Origin: Notospermus geniculatus
Taxonomy: Eukaryota; Nemertea; Pilidiophora; Heteronemertea; Lineidae
Direction: 5' to 3'
DNA: 64,000 nt
Assembly: GCA_002633025.1 (NCBI GenBank)
Contig: NMRB01000168.1
Coordinates: forward strand, 72,631-136,630
The translations under genes were made by a program, and so were the position numbers. The stretch's first letter is position 1. The number at the start of each line of letters is the position of its first letter. This document shows positions 38,601 to 44,402 of the stretch, in pieces. The notes below the pieces were generated by a model that was not told where the DNA came from, ran no database searches, and saw only the letters and a list, made by a program, of their open reading frames with translations.

Positions 38601-39691
38601 AGAACTAACGAACACACGGGGATTTCGAAAAGCACGGCGAGATTGCCGTGTCTCAAAAACCCGCGTTTTTCAGACACGGGTTTCTCGAAGCCCGGCAATT
38701 CATAGGTGTGACCGCAAAAAAACCGGGGATTTTATGTAGTGTAACCACGGCTAATAAGTCTGCGCCGTGCTGATCTGACAATTTCAATGAATATGGCTAT
38801 TGTTCGAGGTGAAAGTAATCCGTTTACGCAATAAGCCTGGATTTATAAAAAGACAACCGATCACCTTAAAATAGACGTGTAATTCCTGAATATCTATCAT
38901 CGGAAATGAAATGTGAGGTACATGTATAGAACTGCCTTCGGCTGCGTTCGCAATCTGATTGATGTTGAGTATACTTTCCACTTTCGATAGGCCTATTTAA
39001 AACATTACTATAGTTAGATCATTTTATTTTCTAATCAATGAGCGCAAGTTCAGTGAATAGGCTTTTAAAAGTAATTGAGTTTGGTAGAATCGTACAATAT
39101 TAGTTTCATTTTTCATGTACTCGTCACTGTTTCGTCGAGTTAAAGATACCCTACTCGACTGGAGTAAAATGGCGACCAAAAGATGACGTCATCACTCACC
39201 TGTGGGATCTGAAAGAGGCGCAGGAAGCTGGCCACCTGGATGGACACTTCACTGGACGCTCCTCCGACGATGCCGACAATCTTTGTGAGCTCGGCGCCCG
39301 TCGCGGAGCGTTCGGGAATCGAACCGTCTTTGCATTGGTACGGCACTTTTCCATCGTCCGTCGACCGGGAGACGAGGTATTTGACCATGTTGACGCTTTG
39401 CCCCAGCGCCTGGGCTGGATCATCGCACGAATCCACCGTAATGGCGCCCAGTCTGAACGGGAGAAACCCCGGCGTGTTGTTGATTTCGTCCAGGGTGTAG
39501 AACATGGCCTCCATGGTCTGTATACCGTCGTGGTCTTGGATGACTCCGCAGGAACCCGTCAGGTCGTTCCGAGTGTGAATTGGAAACAGAGCCCCAAGTA
39601 GAATATCACCGGTGTAGTTCCCATACTTTTGACCTAGGCATACTACAGAACTCAGCAATGCTATCCAAATGAGAACATAGCCAAAAGCCAT
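17396..39691 (-). CDS. Class C GPCR of the metabotropic glutamate receptor type, 957 aa, eight coding exons (gene span)
   Basis: Exons 39691-39200, 29966-29854, 29226-29015, 28530-28320, 26046-25922, 24212-24024, 23679-22417 and 17664-17396 join in phase (0, 2, 1, 2, 1, 1, 1). The product is a plasma-membrane receptor for an amino-acid-like ligand. Signal peptide about 1-19; bilobed ligand-binding domain about 25-500; nine-cysteine domain with cysteines from 521 to 574 (CCWVC core); seven helices about 584-835; tail to 957. The G-protein-coupling loop (KCNRIARIFNPELK) and the end of the last helix (FRPEKN) are typical of mGluRs. S147, T170, D190, Y218 and D305 align with backbone-binding residues of mGluR1. 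The side-chain binders R78 and K409 correspond to T59 and Q393, so glutamate specificity is doubtful. Confidence 0.88.
17851..18074. other. Assembly gap (224 N)
   Basis: The gap ends exactly at TAAACTCCCTACGC, the tip of the long foldback at 18075. At the matching place in the other duplication copy there is a single N (21515). Frames running through the N are meaningless. Confidence 0.99.
18075..18449. mobile_element. Long foldback, TAAACTCCCTACGCAGTTGTG, copy 1
   Basis: The first 80 or so bases (TAAACTCCCTACGCAGTTGT, AGTCGCGCCCCTTCGATTTA, CTTAACTTGGATGTGTTCGC, GGTTGGTCAACAGATGGCG) recur inverted and almost unchanged at the right end. The arms are about 110 bases and the total 375. The duplicate is at 21516-21891. 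Frames on either strand are mirror products of the arms. Confidence 0.85.
18530..18655. repeat. Small foldback, ATTCGTCGAAACGACAAATC
   Basis: ATTCGTCGAAACGACAAATC at the left pairs with GATTTGTCATTTCGACGAAT at the right, with further GTCATTTKGACGAA pairs inside. The duplicate is at about 21975-22095. Confidence 0.65.
18939..20215 (-). pseudogene. Duplicate seven-helix exon of the receptor, lacking its splice acceptor
   Basis: The open frame of 424 codons matches residues from FVFVGGID to the tail of receptor exon 7. The homology breaks at 20215-20217, within the codons for FVFVG, before the acceptor and the first few residues of the exon. No ATG or acceptor replaces them. The donor GGAG|GTGAGT is kept (exon would end at 18971). 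I count 29 substitutions against 22385-23661, of which only one codon (Thr to Asn, two bases) changes the protein. It is probably skipped in splicing from exon 7 to exon 8. A recently duplicated dead exon or a collapsed haplotype are the two readings. Confidence 0.75.
20933..21075. mobile_element. Foldback MITE, CAGGGACCTTATTCAC family, copy 3
   Basis: This is the duplicate of 17183-17325, with the same termini and a few substitutions. It was carried by the segmental duplication, not inserted separately. Confidence 0.8.
21096..21514. mobile_element. TIR element, TACCGTAGAGTCGGTTCTATAACATC, right end missing
   Basis: The element matches 62522-62987 from its left end TACCGTAGAGTCGGTTCTAT up to GGGCGGGACT. 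There it stops at a single N, so about 45 bases including the right terminal repeat are lost. TA at the ends suggests the mariner/Tc1 type. It is absent from the left copy of duplication B. Confidence 0.8.
21516..21891. mobile_element. Long foldback, TAAACTCCCTACGCAGTTGTG, copy 2
   Basis: This is the duplicate of 18075-18449, directly after the single N at 21515. The left arm has a few differences (GTGTATCGCGCCCCGTTCGG) that the right arm lacks. Confidence 0.85.
22417..23679 (-). CDS. Receptor exon 7: end of ligand domain, cysteine-rich domain, seven helices
   Basis: The acceptor TATTTTCAG|ATACGG completes the G from exon 6; the donor is GGAG|GTGAGT. The exon encodes residues 448-868. Cysteines at 521, 525, 539, 540, 543, 546, 558, 561 and 574 give the nine-cysteine domain. 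Seven hydrophobic helices follow, with the family words RESSHVLLAGIFLSY, KARFISPRSQLL, NETRTLAFTNYTNCIIWLAF and CLFIPKIHVVLF. If the donor is not used, translation runs 11 more codons (EFKLTYVVG) to a stop at 22385, giving an 878-residue short form. Both readings are possible; the in-phase exon 8 favours splicing. Confidence 0.88.
23812..24001. mobile_element. Kolobok/T2-like MITE, AGGAGCACGGTATTG family, in receptor intron 6
   Basis: The element is flanked by TTAA at 23808-23811 and 24002-24005. The left end is AGGAGCACGGTATTGCC; the right end ATACCGTGGCCCT is diverged. It makes up most of the 344-base intron. Its right flank lies 18 bases from the splice donor of exon 6. Confidence 0.85.
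24024..24212 (-). CDS. Receptor exon 6: ligand domain, second part of lobe 1
   Basis: The acceptor is CCAATTACAG|AACACTCG and the donor ACAG|GTACGG. The exon encodes residues 385-447. DAVYAFAYALKALHHDLC is the family helix that follows the side-chain-binding lysine in mGluRs. Where mGluR1 has K409 this receptor has Q393 (HSQLQYV). Confidence 0.85.
24361..24451. mobile_element. Partial MITE, GCAAAGCCCCCGAAACG family
   Basis: This is a left half only (GGGTTTCCGCAAAGCCCCCGAAACG to AAAAGGATAGACGTTC). The right arm is cut off by the foldback that starts at 24452. Confidence 0.65.
24452..24823. mobile_element. Foldback element, CTGAAAGGGTAAATGTCGTCCTGG
   Basis: The arms are about 110 bases long. 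Left pieces CTGAAAGGGTAAATGTCGTC, GATTACCCAGGATCTCAGTC and CCTGGGTGTAGTTTCGGTAG recur inverted at 24715-24823. The loop of about 150 bases is unique. It lies in receptor intron 5. Confidence 0.8.
25326..25443. mobile_element. Near-perfect foldback, GGCCCGTATTTTAGAATGCTC
   Basis: The arms GCCCGTATTTTAGAATGCTCCT and TTGCTCAAGGCTATTGTTCTC pair with the sequence immediately to the right, with almost no loop, making a hairpin of about 58-base arms. It lies in receptor intron 5. Its short frames are mirror products. Confidence 0.75.
25922..26046 (-). CDS. Receptor exon 5: ligand domain
   Basis: The acceptor is CGTTTCAG|TATTAACC and the donor TTCAG|GTATGA. The exon encodes residues 343-384. TGNPWFKEYWQAMYNC is the conserved mGluR segment; two NxS/T sequons (NCS, NFT) follow. 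The phase joins both neighbours. Confidence 0.85.
26047..26756. other. Receptor intron, little recognised
   Basis: A short direct repeat, AACTGCCCATGGTCAAATTGCCCA, occurs twice at about 26668-26720. Nothing else is recognised. Confidence 0.5.
26757..26973. mobile_element. Decayed Kolobok/T2-like MITE, AGGAGTATTGCCA
   Basis: This relative of 15667-15870 shares GACAGCCGGCGCCACC, TACGTTGTCGGCGAATGGA and CCGCTAGGTGGC. The ends have decayed (CTCAAAGGAGTATTG and ATACCATACTCCTATG), and the TTAA flanks are no longer readable. Confidence 0.7.
27010..27264. mobile_element. Foldback MITE, AGAATTGTTGTCTATTCATG family, copy 2, interrupted
   Basis: This has the same arms as 6044-6173 (GTTGTCTATTCATG...; ...CAACAACTCTATT). 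It is split at about 27068 by a second element. Confidence 0.75.
27071..27192. mobile_element. Mariner-like foldback, GTGAGGTTTCGCAAGCGCCC, nested
   Basis: Arms GTGAGGTTTCGCAAGCGCCC and the exact inverse GGGCGCTTGCGAAACCTCAC are flanked by TA on each side. It interrupts the element at 27010-27264; the uninterrupted relative at 6044 shows the host sequence. The termini resemble those at 34536 and 58869. Confidence 0.8.
27355..27602. mobile_element. TTAA-flanked TIR element, AGATAATGTATCACG family, copy 1
   Basis: TTAA flanks both ends (27351-27354 and 27603-27606). The termini are AGATAATGTATCATG and GTGATACTTTATCT. The interior contains ATGTTTACATTATG and a GACATGCCA motif shared with the copies at 40134 and 61499. 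It lies in a receptor intron. Confidence 0.8.
27607..28319. other. Receptor intron, nothing firm
   Basis: A B-box-like GGGTTCGATCCTCACC at about 28039 suggests a tRNA-derived SINE fragment, but no A box or stem is visible. Confidence 0.35.
28320..28530 (-). CDS. Receptor exon 4: ligand domain, lobe 2
   Basis: The acceptor is ATATTTCAG|TCGTGATC and the donor GGAG|GTGAGT. The exon encodes residues 273-342. WVGSDGWSGR aligns with the mGluR1 segment carrying D318 and R323; both are kept here (D305, R310). Confidence 0.88.
28592..28810. mobile_element. Complex foldback, AGCCTGCCGCACACTGGAGC
   Basis: AGCCTGCCGCACACTGGAGC at the left pairs with GCTCCAGTGTGCGGCAGGCT at the right. The next segment (AGCTATCTGCTGAGCAAA...) is palindromic within each arm as well, so the element can fold as a cruciform. 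TTAA stands at its left edge. It lies in receptor intron 3. Confidence 0.75.
29015..29226 (-). CDS. Receptor exon 3: ligand domain, lobe 2
   Basis: The acceptor is TTCATTTTCAG|ACACTTTG and the donor CGAG|GTAAGG. The exon encodes residues 202-272. FDWGYVSIVYDDTNYGLKG matches the mGluR segment with the ligand-binding tyrosine (Y236 of mGluR1, here Y218). Confidence 0.88.
29384..29777. mobile_element. Kolobok/T2-like MITE, AGGGAGACATGCGA family, copy 1
   Basis: TTAA flanks the element at 29380-29383 and 29778-29781. The ends AGGGAGACATGCGA and TCGCATGTCTCCCT begin arms of nearly 190 bases, including ATAATGCCCGGCGGGCACAA and its inverse. The length is 394. It sits in receptor intron 2. The copy at 57541 carries two further elements. 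Confidence 0.88.
29854..29966 (-). CDS. Receptor exon 2: hinge of the ligand domain
   Basis: The acceptor is CATTTTCAG|GTGAGT and the donor CTCAA|GTAAGT. The exon encodes residues 165-201. SYRSTSPDL matches the mGluR YSATS segment, with T188 kept as T170; TVPSD carries D208 (D190). The exon itself starts with GTGAGT, the same six bases as the exon 1 donor. Confidence 0.85.
30290..30374. mobile_element. Foldback, CACGTGATCGGTCGAAAAGC family
   Basis: CCATTATCACGTGATCGGTC at the left pairs with CCCGATCACGTGATAATGG at the right. It is related to 13229-13372 and is in receptor intron 1. Confidence 0.65.
30375..31616. other. Receptor intron 1, little recognised
   Basis: AATAGGGAGGTTTAGAAA at about 31008 and TTTCTAAACCTCCCTATT at about 31136 form an inverted pair around about 110 bases that is probably another small foldback (GTAAACGTTAACGACAACG and inverse inside). 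A stretch at 31345-31430 recurs at 59515-59600. Confidence 0.5.
31617..31693 (-). repeat. tRNA-like sequence, probable SINE head
   Basis: On the - strand the sequence runs GCCCGGTGGTCGAGTGGTTA (A-box region), then GGGTTCGACTCCGGGC (B box and T arm). The bases after the T arm do not pair with the 5' acceptor strand and no proper anticodon stem forms, so it is not a functional tRNA gene. A tRNA-derived SINE fragment is the best reading. Confidence 0.55.
31694..33051. other. Receptor intron 1, nothing firm
   Basis: TTTTTTTAAGGACTGCCTACACTCG at about 31926 resembles the left end of the element at 42912. CAACGACTTGTCAG and inverse at about 32417-32465 form a small hairpin. No exon is seen. Confidence 0.4.
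33052..33692. mobile_element. TIR element, GGGTGTGTTTCAAAA family, copy 1, interrupted
   Basis: GGGTGTGTTTCAAAATTGG at the left and AAAACACACCCT at the right are the ends. The rest matches 47754-48170 in the opposite orientation (GTTCCGTCCGACACCAAAA, CAGTGTACACT, TTTGCAGT). A MITE at 33375-33525 interrupts it. A tetramer-like run of TTTAATTCTT repeats lies at 33176-33215. Confidence 0.8.
33375..33525. mobile_element. TTAA-flanked MITE, AGGCCCGAACCCACTG, nested
   Basis: TTAA occurs at 33371-33374 and 33526-33529. The ends are AGGCCCGAACCCACTG and CAGTGGGTTCAGGCCT, with a GC-rich interior containing AAAACGC/GCGTTTT pairs. The other host copy has the unoccupied site at about 47905. Confidence 0.88.
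33693..34129. other. Receptor intron 1, nothing firm
   Basis: ACTAAACACTGGGG at about 34089 is the inverse of CCAGTGTTTAGTGG at about 34060, a small hairpin. Nothing else is recognised. Confidence 0.4.
34130..34203. repeat. Tight hairpin with ~30-base perfect arms
   Basis: GAAAGACACCTGACATCCAC followed by CATGTATT pairs exactly with the following sequence through a loop of only a few bases (TTAA region). It lies in receptor intron 1 and could be transcribed as a hairpin RNA in either orientation. More likely it is a minimal foldback. Confidence 0.7.
34536..34913. mobile_element. Mariner-like foldback, GGAGGTTTCGCAAATCTGACG family, copy 1
   Basis: GAGGTTTCGCAAATCTGACG and the inverse CGTCAGATTTGCGAAACCTC are the ends; TCACTA follows at the right. 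The arms extend through ACGAAGTACGAAATACG. A shorter relative is at 58869-59082. Confidence 0.8.
35092..35360. mobile_element. CAGGG-type element, CAGGGCCGGATCC
   Basis: The element starts CAGGGCCGGATCCATAGAAATAGGGGGCAC and ends GTGCCCCCTCTATCCGGGCCTG. Its inner sequence ends with a poly-G tract. Similar ends occur at 55246-55411 (CAGGGGCGGATCC). Confidence 0.75.
35473..35921. mobile_element. AT-rich compound palindrome with CGCACGCCGGA ends
   Basis: CGCACGCCGGA and TCCGGCGTGCG bound the element. The interior is built of some ten copies of the 20-base word TTAATGTGGACATTAAATCG in both orientations, around CCAATAGGATTAG and CCAATCAGAG cores. It lies in receptor intron 1. Confidence 0.8.
35922..36596. 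other. Receptor intron 1, nothing recognised
   Basis: Ordinary intronic sequence with no inverted repeat or exon that I can support. Confidence 0.4.
36597..36860. mobile_element. TIR element, AGGGCCGTTTAGACRACAG family, copy 1
   Basis: AGGGCCGTTTAGACAACAGG and GTCGTCTAAACGGCCCT are the ends. The interior has GATCGAATCCGATTGTGG and GGATCCAATCGGATTGAATC in inverted relation. The second copy is at 54068-54298. Confidence 0.8.
37205..37475. mobile_element. CAGGGGCCTGTYTCATAAAGTG element, interrupted
   Basis: CAGGGGCCTGTCTCATAAAGTG and CACTTTATGAAACAGGCCCCTG are the ends. Uninterrupted, the element would be a foldback of about 115 bases. A left-part copy is at 44470-44520. Confidence 0.8.
37293..37449. 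mobile_element. Nested foldback, AGCCGCCCATACACG
   Basis: AGCCGCCCATACACGGCGCAA and its inverse AT...CGTGTATGGGCCGCT bound it; inner arms AATATTATTGCACAATATG and CATATTGTGCAATAATATT pair. The flanks read CTAA and TTAA, consistent with a TTAA target. Confidence 0.75.
38104..38216. mobile_element. Foldback MITE, CCGTATGCATAAARGYGGAATAAGC family, copy 1
   Basis: CCAGGACCCGTATGCATAAA and TTTATGCATACGGGCCCTGG are the ends; GGAATAAGCTTATTCC is palindromic in each arm. Other copies are at 46972 and 60830. Confidence 0.85.
38373..38754. mobile_element. TIR element, TTAGCCGTGGTTACACTACA family, copy 2
   Basis: TTAGCCGTGGTTACACTACAT and ATGTAGTGTAACCACGGCTAA are complete 20-base inverted ends. This is the better preserved copy, in the opposite orientation to 4840-5227. 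It is 382 bases long. Confidence 0.85.
39200..39691 (-). CDS. Receptor exon 1: signal peptide and first part of ligand domain
   Basis: ATG at 39691 opens MAFGYVLIWIALLSSVVCLG, a good signal peptide. The donor is CCACAG|GTGAGT, phase 0. The exon encodes residues 1-164. GDILLGALFPIH, DEINNTPGFLPFRLG and IQVASFLRLFQIPQ are family hallmarks. The serine pair of the ligand site is S146/S147. At the glutamate side-chain positions, mGluR1 Y74, R78 and W110 correspond to D55, T59 and D90. Confidence 0.9.
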
Positions 39692-40133
39692 TTCTATACA
39701 TCCACTGGAGCAAAGATGTCGTCCACTGTGACAAAAATCATATCATATTTTGCAATGTCCATTTCATGGTTTCGAGTCACAAAATGGCGGCGGCTGTTTT
39801 CGTACTTGCATTGCATCGTCACGCCCGGTCGATAATCAAAAGTTAATCTCCGCTACCTGTGGAATAGATTGAAACAAAAACAGGTAAAATTCAATGTAAG
39901 TTGACGCTACCTGATATCATGCAATCGAAACTATTTGCTTATCAATTGAGATTTGAAATATTACGTCGATCGAAATAGTCAGGCCAGACGTCCCAGTTTT
40001 TATACTGAAGTAAACAAAAGAAAGTTGTGTATAATTAGGATATAAGCTTGTGGAGTTGCATCCAGCAGGCAAGCATAAACAATATCAACACCCCCCTATT
40101 ACGCATTCAGAATACTCCACGCTGCGGACTTTA
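39692..40133. other. 5' flank of the receptor gene
   Basis: This should hold the 5' untranslated exon and promoter, but no TATA box or initiator can be supported. Confidence 0.3.
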
Positions 40134-40381
40134 AGATAATGTATCACGGATATTTTCGCGAGCCACGAAATTCATTGTTTATTTACATTTTGTTTGTTTA
40201 TGTCAAGGCTTTCGTTGTCTTGTGAGCAAATTACTGGTGGCATGCCTCTCTAGAAATTCTGTTGATTCCAAAAGTATTCATTTTGGTGGGTTGGCTTGTC
40301 CCAAAAGTCCAAAATGACATAATGTAAACATCCATGTTTACAAACATTGAATGTAAGCAATGAAGTCGTGATACATTATCT
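40134..40381. mobile_element. TTAA-flanked TIR element, AGATAATGTATCACG family, copy 2
   Basis: TTAA lies at 40131-40134 (overlapping the end) and at 40382-40385. The ends read AAGATAATGTATCACGG and GTGATACATTATCT. It lies about 440 bases upstream of the receptor start codon and matches 27355-27602 in the opposite orientation over part of its length. Confidence 0.8.
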
Positions 40382-40385
40382 TTAA

Positions 40386-41076
40386 TGAACGCTACAGGTC
40401 TAACGAGTACATGTACCTTACGGGCCACCGTAGATTAGACGGGTGCAGATTTCGATTTGGCAACTGACATACGAGACGAAAAAAATGGTACATTATCCCC
40501 TTATATCTAGGTTTACATTTGTCACTGTAATCGATTCGGAAACTATTGTTTACAAATCAATAAAATTAGATCGGAAGCCCCCGGCGTTTCTGCGAAAAAC
40601 GATACTCGAAATAGGCGGAGCCCGTAATTACGCTGATAGCTACGGATGGCATCGCAGCTTTCCAAAACAAGGGAACAGATCGGAAAAGGTGTAAATAATC
40701 GGAAAATCAATTTCGGCGATCGGGAAAATAGATTGACATTGTGTGTACCTAATAGGCTGTTTGGTGCTAGGTCAAAATCGGGTTCGATTCTGAAAACGAA
40801 ATTCTTGTTTTTGAGTTCATTCGGTTTTTTGTGTTAATGATAGTAGGCCTACATGTATTTATTTTTAATTTATAGTGAGGCACGTGTAACCCGCACGATA
40901 CCATTATAGACCTTGGCATTTTGTCTATCGATCAGCGAAAACTCTTTTGCAACGTCTATTTTAATGTGTATTTAATCGCATTGCATCACATCTTTAAATG
41001 ATTACATCATACATCGTCGACGTCGGCAAAAAATCGTTAGCCCATTTTGAGCCATTCTCTAGTCTCTGTTGTAACG
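40386..41076. other. No feature recognised
   Basis: Short open frames on the + strand (40443-40694 and 40646-40837) have no recognisable domain. Confidence 0.35.
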
Positions 41077-41437
41077 TAGTGTTTCAGCTAAAGCGTTTTA
41101 GCAGGGCGCGGCGCCCTGCCTCTCCAGGGGGCGCCCTGCTGCCCTTTTTATGCCCTCAAAAACGCCCTGCCCTTTTTCAAAAAAAAAATAAATTTTTTTT
41201 TTTTTTTTTTTAAACAGGAACAGGCAGGTGGTCTGACACCTAATTAATGGCTTGAAAGTGGCTTTAAAAGCACCATTAGCTTTAAAAAGTCCCTGTTTGT
41301 ATCCAAAATCAGTAAAATTTTGTCGGTTTTTAAGGTCCCACTTTGCCGGGGTGACAAATTCCTGCCCTTTTTTGGAGTCACTGCCCTTTTTTGGGAGTCA
41401 CTGCCCTGCCCTTTTCAAATCCTGGCTGAAACACTAA
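41077..41437. mobile_element. TIR element, AGTGTTTCAGC
   Basis: TAGTGTTTCAGCTAAAGCG and GGCTGAAACACTAAG are the ends. The interior is repetitive (GCAGGGCGCGGCGCCCTGC; TGCCCTTTTT) with a poly-T run near 41190. Ends of this kind are common in cut-and-paste elements, but I cannot assign a superfamily. Confidence 0.65.
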
Positions 41438-41837
41438 GAACGCTTTAGTACGCTCGTCGATGCTTAAAACGGCTTACTTCATGGGTGTAACCCCACAGTG
41501 AAGTCCTTGTAATAGCCATTGTACACTTGGACAAGTACGATTACTCGACTCCAACCAGAACTGTTTGACATAATGCAGCATAACATATACATGTTATAAG
41601 CACATTTTCAGTGCAATGACCAGGGGCTGTGCGTTACGTCAGCCGAGAGTGAGGCCTGATTACCGACTTCACCGATACTCATCAGTCACGCATTTTTCTT
41701 GTCTTTAGATGTCGTGCAACCCATTTCGACATTGCATCTTAATTCTTCCAGCATCACCAACTGCATGAACCAACTAATACCAATGTGGCGGGCTTTAGGT
41801 GCCCTTCAAAACTTTTTCATAATTATTTTCATATTAA

Positions 41838-42132
41838 AGGTGCTCTAGTTCGAATTGGAAACATTACGGTGTGCCACCTATTGTCAACTTCTGGTACCAA
41901 CAAATCAGATAAAATTGAATTAAATTTCGCCTTTCACAACTTTTTGTTTGTTTTTGAGCGTAAAATCATAAATACATTTCAGTTACAAGAATATTTATCA
42001 AGATAGATATAAAAATAGATAAAAATATATTTTGGTATACACGGTGCTGCCACCTCTCCGGGGAAAATAACTATTATAATCAACCATGTTAATAAACAAA
42101 CCATAATGTTTACAATTCGAACTAGAGCACCT
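41838..42132. mobile_element. Kolobok/T2-like MITE, AGGTGCTCTAGTTCGAATTG
   Basis: TTAA flanks at 41834-41837 and 42133-42136. The ends AGGTGCTCTAGTTCGAATTG and CAATTCGAACTAGAGCACCT are perfect but for a base or two. 295 bases, AT-rich interior, no coding capacity. Short arms, unlike the foldback types. Confidence 0.88.
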
Positions 42133-42694
42133 TTAAACAAAGTTGGTCCTCGGTGGTGAATGAGTTATAACAGCTCTACATTCATTTGTGGATAGAGGCG
42201 CAGAAGAAGCAGTTCTGAAATAACCACCTGTTGAAAGGTGAGATGACTAAATTTCTCTAATGGGGAGCCAACAGCGCCTCCACATTACAACCACTCCTTC
42301 ACCCAATATAGCCATTAGCTCAATCCGACTTTGCTCCTTTATCGTAAAGCTTGTCTCAATCGACTCGGGTAGCGTATCCATGCTGTAGGCGTAGGCACTA
42401 TTTTCCCTGCAACAATACGCAAGGATGGTGGTTAGTTTTGTTGGTATATGTCGTTGTAACGCCTATCATTGTCTAACCGCTTAGCGTTCCCACACGCATC
42501 GTGTGGGAAACGGCTGAAAAAAGTGTGGGAGTCTGGGAAACGCCTGAAAACAGTGTGGGAGTCTCCGCAGTTTCGTCTGTTATAAAGGAATACTGGCGGA
42601 TGGGGAAACGTTCAGATGTTACACTGTGTTTAAACGTTTCCTCGATACCCTGGAGCTTTTTGCATTGTCGTAAAAATAACGTGTGAGTTTTTAA

Positions 42695-42907
42695 AGGGCC
42701 TCTAGAGGCAGCTTTTTAGTGCATATATTGATATGATTAACAGAGAATTGATGGCATGAGGATCCAACTCGGGCATCATTTTTGAAGTAAAATTTCATGA
42801 ATGTCAAAATATGATCCACAATTCATGAGTTCGTGGTTACTAGCGCCACCTGTTGTGTAGTCTCAGTACTGTTAGTAGCCCAATAGCAAGCTGCCTCTAG
42901 AGGCCCT
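42695..42907. mobile_element. Kolobok/T2-like MITE, AGGGCCTCTAGAGGCAGC
   Basis: TTAA flanks at 42691-42694 and 42908-42911. The ends AGGGCCTCTAGAGGCAGCTT and GCTGCCTCTAGAGGCCCT match exactly over 18 bases. 213 bases long. The right TTAA is also the left flank of the next element. Confidence 0.88.
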
Positions 42908-42911
42908 TTAA

Positions 42912-43373
42912 GGACTGCGTACACCATCAACATGTCCAAAATATTTCTGAAACATTGAGTTGCAACAAATCTGCAACAACATTTTTTTCAGATTGTTGCA
43001 CCGTGTCGACAGGACTTGCAACAGTCCAAAACGTGACTTGAAAATGTTTTAAGGTACCTCTCCACGTGAGAGTTTTCTCGCGCAAGTTGGCTTTCTATGG
43101 GCAATTCAACTGCGAGCAGTTGTTTATGTCATTGGTCCCAGCGTACGCCGTGAGGAACAAATAATGGTGAATTGCCCAATGTGAGCCAACTTCTGCGAGA
43201 AAACTCTCACGTGGAGAGGCGCCTTTTGAAATGTTGCAGGAGAAATGTCATGTGAATTCTTCTGCAACGTTTTTTAACATGTTCAAAACATGTTTCAAAA
43301 CATGTTGCAAGTTGTTGGAGATTTGTTACAATTCAATGTTTTTAGAAATGTTTTGACAATGATGATGTAGACA
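42912..43373. mobile_element. TIR element, (A)GGACTGCGTACACCATC, interrupted
   Basis: It starts directly at the TTAA of the previous element. GGACTGCGTACACCATC pairs with GATGATGTAGACAGGCC at the right (about 43355-43373). The body is rich in TTGCAACA/TGTTGCAA words. The element at 43049-43228 lies inside it. Confidence 0.65.
43049..43228. mobile_element. Nested foldback, CTCTCCACGTGAGAGTTTTCTCGC
   Basis: CCTCTCCACGTGAGAGTTTTCTC and GAGAAAACTCTCACGTGGAG pair; inner arms AAGTTGGCTTTCTATGGGC and GCCCAATGTGAGCCAACTT correspond to the element at 4134-4310. Confidence 0.75.
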
Positions 43374-43656
43374 GGCCTTTACAATTTTTGCACCATGACA
43401 AAAAAAATTTTGAAAAAACAAAAAGGTAAAAAATGAGCGATTGCCATTCTACTGTGTACTTCGTAAAACCCAATGGCCTTCGATTTTCTACATATTATGC
43501 TTACGACCACAGAGTACATGTGATTATGTGTTTGCCGATTTATAGGATATAATGGAGCATTATTAAAACAAATTGATTGATGACACGTCATGCTAGCCAT
43601 GAAAACGCATAAACTGATTGAATAATTCGAAGTAACGTGATAGTAACACTCTGTAC

Positions 43657-43789
43657 CTGATGGGTAACATGCTGATTGCCTGAACGGTTTGCTTCCACTC
43701 ATTCACGTTGTTTTGTGTCATGGCTAAATGATTGATTACGGATCGCAGGTGTTCTTTGACTGCCCAGATTTTTTGGGCAAATTTTGCGT
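43657..43789 (-). CDS. Weak candidate exon, helical peptide
   Basis: An acceptor-like CTACTGTTTAG precedes ACGCAAAATTTGCC, and CATCAG|GTACAG could be a donor. The enclosed frame reads KFAQKIWAVKEHLRSV then NNVNEWKQTVQAISMLPI, plausible helical protein, 43 codons plus two split ones. I do not recognise it and see no neighbouring exon. It may be chance. If real, it belongs to a separate - strand gene, since the receptor starts at 39691. Confidence 0.25.
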
Positions 43790-43831
43790 CTAAACAGTAG
43801 AGTACATCTGCTTGGAACGGCGTACAGCGTA

Positions 43832-44402
43832 AAGCCTGGCGCAGATCGACCTTGCGACTGGATGCAACTACCTGCAACAGTCGCTGTCGATGTGAGCGGA
43901 CAGCGCACATCGATTGCGACTGGTCATTGCGGCAACAAGTGGCACAAACCAGTCTCAATCCGGAGCGCGCACATCGACACCTGCAACTGAACTGAATGCT
44001 ACACGGAAATTGTCGATGTCTTCCGAACGGACAACTCGTACTCGGGAGTCATGTGATAAACATTCAAAATGGCTGTGCACCTAGACTGGTTCCCGGTCCC
44101 AACATCGGAGCCAGTTGGGACTACGAACCAGTCTAATGTGCACCACAAACGAGGACATTCATTGCCAGAGCGCGCACATCGACTGCGACTGAATGCAACT
44201 AGATGCAATGGTCGGCAACGAGTAGAACATGTGCAACTGATTGCAACTACCTGCAACGGTCGGCAATAGCGTTGCCGGGCCGCTCAGATCAACCTGTTTG
44301 TGCAACTGATCAGTTGCAACTGTTTTCAGCCAGTCGCAACCATTGCCGGCAACGGCATTGCAGGTAGTTGCATCCAGTCGCAAGGTCGATCTGCGCCAGG
44401 CT
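43832..44402. mobile_element. TIR element, AAGCCTGGCGCAGATCGACC
   Basis: AAGCCTGGCGCAGATCGACC and GGTCGATCTGCGCCAGGCTT are perfect 20-base ends, extended by TTGCGACTGGATGCAACTAC and inverse. The interior repeats CTGCAACNGTCG/GACTGCGACTG words. A smaller inverted pair, TAGACTGGTTCCCGGTCCCA and its inverse, lies at 44081-44137. Confidence 0.8.
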
